From positions 1-8,313 of the forward strand of contig CAZMOE010000059.1 of the NCBI GenBank assembly GCA_964567855.1: a stretch of 8,313 bases of DNA. The letters are read 5' to 3'. Positions 6,501 to 8,313 of the stretch are shown piece after piece. The position numbers and the translations under genes are program-made. The DNA is from Liminaster sp964567855. GTDB lineage: Bacteria > Bacteroidota > Bacteroidia > Bacteroidales > UBA3663. Position 1 is the stretch's first letter. Every line of letters begins with the position of its first letter. The notes under the pieces were generated by a model that did not search any database, had not been told where the DNA came from, and worked only from the letters and a program-made list of their open reading frames with translations.

Positions 6501-8244
6501 CTCGCTTGACGGCGGTCTGTACCTCGGAGAAAATGCTTCTGACGGCGACGGATACTGCTTCCAGATGGTAGCTGAGACAATGGGCTGGATCAACCTGCAG
6601 TCTGGTAAGATCGCTCTTGCCGGTACCGTTAATCCTACGCTTACATTTGACTATGCTGCTGACAAGGCTACTCCTTTGACCGTTACTGTCATCAGTCCTA
6701 AGGGTGAGAAAGATGTTGCCACTCTCACAGCAGGTACAGAATATGCTTCTGCTAAGATCTCTTTGGTTGAATTTACTAATGAAGACTGGGTACGCGTGAT
6801 CATCACCGGTACGTTCTCTGTTGCTGGTGACGCATTCATCGACAACATCCGTATTTTCAACATGCTCGATAATAACCTCGTGGCCGGTAAGATTGCCGCA
6901 ACTTCAAGAGTTACTGCCGGTGATAATGTTGTCATAACTGTTGCCGTTGAAAATCAGGGTGCTAATGTTGCCGAAGCAGGCGCATATACCGTAGATCTCT
7001 ATTGCAATGATGCTAAGGTGCAGTCACTTTCTGGTACTGCTCTCGAAAGCAATGCCAAGACAACGTTCGAGTTCACTGAGGCTACTACAGTGATGACTCC
7101 GTCTGAATTGGTATGGAAGGCTGTTGTAGAATTCGCTGCTGACGAAGATCTGAGCAACAATACCACTGTCAATGTGAAGACTGTTATCAAGACGAACAGC
7201 TATCCTGCTGTAACTAATCTTGACGGTGTGCAGGTAGACAATACTGTAAGCCTCACATGGGGCGAGCCCGACATGAGTGCTGCCGCACCGACCGTCGTAA
7301 CCGATGGTTTCGAAGACTACGAAGGCTTCACGACAATTGCCGGCGAATGGACATTTGTTGATGTTGACGATGCAGAAGTCGGAGGATTCCAAGGCTCAGA
7401 CTTTACGGTTAACGGTGTTAATATACTGCAGTCTAAGCAGTCATTCTGGGTACATGATGTAACTGACGGCGATACATGGAACCAGACATTTGATGCTCAT
7501 TCAGGTACCAAGTATCTCGCTGCAATGTTCCGTTATGACGATGGTATGGTTGATGACTGGGCTATTTCTCCTGTCCTCAGCGGCAATGCTCAGACGATCT
7601 CTTTCTACGCTAAGAGCTACTCTGCTGATTATCCTGAGAAGATCGAAGTTCTCTACTCTACCGGTAGCATGAATACTGCGGACTTCATCTCTGTAAGAGC
7701 TGCGGAAGTAGTACCTGCAGATTGGACTGAATATACAGTCGAATTGCCCGAAGGTGCTAAGTACTTCGCAATCCGTTCTTGTGCAACCAGCAGCTTCATG
7801 CTGATGGTAGATGACGTTACATACGAAACTTCTGAAATTTCAACCGATCTCGCTATCGTTGGTTACAATATCTATCGTGACGGTGTTAAACTCAATGCCG
7901 AGCCGGTAGAAGAGCTTACCTATATCGATGCCGATGTAACGGAAGGCGAACACTCATATGTTGTGACAGTAGTTTACGACAAGGGCGAGTCTAAGATCTC
8001 CAATGTTGTGACAATCTCTGTTGTCAACGGTATCGAGGCTGTCGCAGCCAAGTCGACTAAGGTTTCTGTAAGCGACAAGACTATCACCGTTGCAAACGCT
8101 GCCGGCAAGAACGTCAGCATCTGCACTGCCGATGGTAAGGTGGTTTACAATGCTGCCGGTGCAGACTTTGCACGTGTTCGTGTTGAAAGCGGTGTTTACA
8201 TCGTGAAGGCAGGTAATGTCGTTGCAAAGACAATTGTGAAGTAA
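3538..8244 (+). CDS. Large secreted adhesin-like protein with T9SS type A sorting domain
   Basis: A 1568-residue extracellular protein with no catalytic motif that I can see. A signal peptide (cleavage probably after TFA, residue 19) is followed by a charged, Ala/Lys/Glu-rich helical segment (about 30-65). Three AWVKG-type beta-rich modules follow, with key tryptophans at W190, W354 and W496; the last two are a tandem duplication. Then come a choice-of-anchor J (cleaved-adhesin) domain at about 592-745 ending in YLYVDNFSVSE, FN3 domains at about 749-847 and 848-960, a jelly-roll-like domain at about 962-1109 ending in AFIDNIRIF, a CARDB-like domain at about 1112-1216, and an FN3 split by a second choice-of-anchor J module (about 1256-1430, ending LMVDDVTYE). 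Residues 1497-1568 form a type A sorting domain starting NGIEAV and ending VAKTIVK. The ATG at 3538 directly begins the signal peptide and lies 54 bp after the protease stop, with no TAnnTTTG box between, which suggests co-transcription. The protein probably binds surface glycans or proteins, but the ligand is unknown. Confidence 0.93.
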   Translation: MKRLFTIAIIAMATSLTFAQAPLAKKSAASGNRLERIANVEEIAKKAKETKELQAAMAEKAAVAKETSSSVLRMGSVNGGQANRIGEAVIKKDGLDGSRKALTAMPFKAPVSKATVQEGNVTVTTDANGIITDVTGVEPKMYERAATGTAYYSSNNSMAMASQSGMVTIIEDGDNVYIKNPITRYTTGAWVKGTKSGDVITVAAHQPLQYNSNYSTTISLRWGVITAADSIAIADDYAEAFTFTINGNVLTLQGTAKYDGTANAYYMGAYWDDDNSAAGYGDAETVLTYSDSYVAPSTELVTLPEGAQVDAWYMNAISVSSSGQTAIKNQSVNVAFVDNDVYVQGISTAFPNAWVKGTISGTSVKFNKFQYVGQYSTYDCWFIGLDSDGNVIKDATATYDAATKTITFADNVLINAAEDRVFYLNWFTDVVISEEEVETPELVVLPNGAQATGWYLNCISVEDQTKVEVKNQSVKVAFVDNDVYVQGITTDFPNAWVKGTINGTSVTFAGFQFVGEYSGINCWFVGVNPMTAELKDATATYDAAAKTITFADDVLINAAKDKIYYLNWFADVVVSEEKAIYEEPVITTLTAELPYSNTFDTDEEKNQAAIYDANEDNSTFSFFTHSDTKSMTARYRYSSSNVADDYLVYPGLNLKAGKTYKVSVDAAAYGPNYPERLEVVAGKEAKASQFTIPVIAATDVTTKEFVTLSNTEFTVEEDGTYYIAVHAISDANMFYLYVDNFSVSELDESAPASVSDLNAVADAEGANKAVITFTVPASDLSGVAISGDLTVVVKREGEEIYSETKAAGAAVVINDDNVPSAGYYTYSVTTFYNGHASNPAEIKIYIGYDTPDVVNNIIVADKSGSVDIAWDAPTGGAEGYIVNPADYKYNIYPVEMIPFWGMTFPSTDFEHPYVTGLTETSANVEFNTNEGDHAFTYFAVTAENTTGESEDSYGAVVTGAPFQMPIFESAAGGNLSYWWGTACDRNNNSLDGGLYLGENASDGDGYCFQMVAETMGWINLQSGKIALAGTVNPTLTFDYAADKATPLTVTVISPKGEKDVATLTAGTEYASAKISLVEFTNEDWVRVIITGTFSVAGDAFIDNIRIFNMLDNNLVAGKIAATSRVTAGDNVVITVAVENQGANVAEAGAYTVDLYCNDAKVQSLSGTALESNAKTTFEFTEATTVMTPSELVWKAVVEFAADEDLSNNTTVNVKTVIKTNSYPAVTNLDGVQVDNTVSLTWGEPDMSAAAPTVVTDGFEDYEGFTTIAGEWTFVDVDDAEVGGFQGSDFTVNGVNILQSKQSFWVHDVTDGDTWNQTFDAHSGTKYLAAMFRYDDGMVDDWAISPVLSGNAQTISFYAKSYSADYPEKIEVLYSTGSMNTADFISVRAAEVVPADWTEYTVELPEGAKYFAIRSCATSSFMLMVDDVTYETSEISTDLAIVGYNIYRDGVKLNAEPVEELTYIDADVTEGEHSYVVTVVYDKGESKISNVVTISVVNGIEAVAAKSTKVSVSDKTITVANAAGKNVSICTADGKVVYNAAGADFARVRVESGVYIVKAGNVVAKTIVK
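3958..4431 (+). repeat. Divergent first copy of the AWVKG module (residues about 141-298)
   Basis: This segment carries the same order of features as the two tandem modules that follow: a short beta-rich entry, VTIIEDGDNVYIKNP aligning with the VAFVDNDVYVQG of the later copies, then GAWVKGT around W190, then a hydrophobic stretch and a late TFTINGNVLTLQG. It is longer (W190 to W354 is 164 residues, against 142 between the next pair) and shows no obvious DNA identity to the later copies. It is therefore an old member of the repeat set. Boundaries are approximate. Confidence 0.5.
4432..4857 (+). repeat. Tandem module copy A (residues 299-440, 426 bp)
   Basis: This is the first unit of a two-copy in-frame tandem duplication with a period of exactly 426 bp (142 residues). 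It begins ELVTLPEGAQ, contains VAFVDNDVYVQG and NAWVKGT (W354), a CWF motif, then DATATYDAA and TITFADNVLINAA, and ends FYLNWFTDVVISEEE. Compared with the next copy, 4540-4613 differs at 2 of 74 positions and 4720-4784 at 3 of 65, while the DNA between these blocks has clearly diverged. Confidence 0.92.
4858..5289 (+). repeat. Tandem module copy B (residues 441-584)
   Basis: Second unit of the tandem duplication. It begins ELVVLPNGAQ, carries VAFVDNDVYVQG and NAWVKGT (W496), a CWF motif, DATATYDAA and TITFADDVLINAA, and ends YYLNWFADVVVSEEK. The counterparts of the near-identical blocks are 4966-5039 and 5146-5210. It runs directly into the first choice-of-anchor J domain. I recognise the style of module from secreted Bacteroidales proteins but cannot give it a family name. 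Confidence 0.92.
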
Positions 8245-8255
8245 GCGGAGCTTAC
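8241..8255 (+). other. Small hairpin containing the adhesin stop codon
   Basis: GTAAGC (8241-8246), a GGA loop and GCTTAC (8250-8255) form a perfect 6-bp stem with a 3-nt loop. The TAA stop (8242-8244) lies in its left arm. No T run follows and the stem is short, so it is probably weak. It is noted because the upstream gene also has a hairpin at its stop codon. Confidence 0.35.
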
Positions 8256-8279
8256 CTTACAAAGTAATCTGATAATGGC

Positions 8280-8313
8280 GACCGCCGCACCTTAATGGTG
8301 CGGCGGTCTTTTT
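8280..8313 (+). terminator. Rho-independent terminator after the adhesin gene
   Basis: A perfect 12-bp GC-rich stem (GACCGCCGCACC at 8280-8291 with GGTGCGGCGGTC at 8297-8308) closes a 5-nt loop TTAAT and is followed by at least five T running off the window edge. It lies 35 bp after the adhesin stop codon and marks the end of the transcript. The T tract is cut by the window end, so its full length and any bidirectional function cannot be judged. Confidence 0.95.

Overview
The window looks like part of a Bacteroidales chromosome (Bacteroidota, possibly Muribaculaceae or Prevotellaceae; the genus cannot be fixed by eye). The grounds are two large secreted multidomain proteins with T9SS-type C-terminal sorting domains, nested choice-of-anchor J (cleaved-adhesin) and FN3 domains, TAnnTTTG promoter elements, and no Shine-Dalgarno sequence before either start. 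The 100 consecutive N show that this is a scaffold with an unresolved gap, as in a draft or metagenome-derived assembly.

Layout. Positions 1-465 are GC-rich and hold no gene I can support. An AT-rich stretch follows (about 400-530) with candidate Bacteroidota promoters at 466-498 and 523-530, then a leader of about 140 nt. Gene 1 (673-3483) encodes a secreted M6-family metalloprotease: signal peptide, propeptide-like region, catalytic domain with HEFSHVMGLPD, FN3, a gap, a choice-of-anchor J module, half of an FN3, and a sorting domain. A strong stem-loop lies across its stop codon. After 54 bp, gene 2 (3538-8244) encodes a 1568-residue secreted adhesin-like protein: signal peptide, charged helical segment, three copies of an AWVKG beta-rich module (the last two a recent 426-bp tandem duplication), choice-of-anchor J, FN3s, a jelly-roll-like domain, CARDB, a second choice-of-anchor J inside a split FN3, and a type A sorting domain. 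A textbook rho-independent terminator closes the window.

The two genes share strand, have a short spacer with no recognisable promoter, and sit between one promoter region and one terminator, so they read as a two-gene operon for T9SS-exported surface or secreted proteins. An exported protease beside an exported adhesin suggests either joint action on host or dietary glycoproteins, or processing of the adhesin by the protease. Both are inference. I found no mobile element, CRISPR array, tRNA or rRNA, and nothing I would call a new system. The most unusual points are the stop-codon stem-loops, the blockwise-conserved tandem duplication, the split-FN3 architecture in both proteins, the C-terminal tail on the protease, and the Leu at its Met-turn position.
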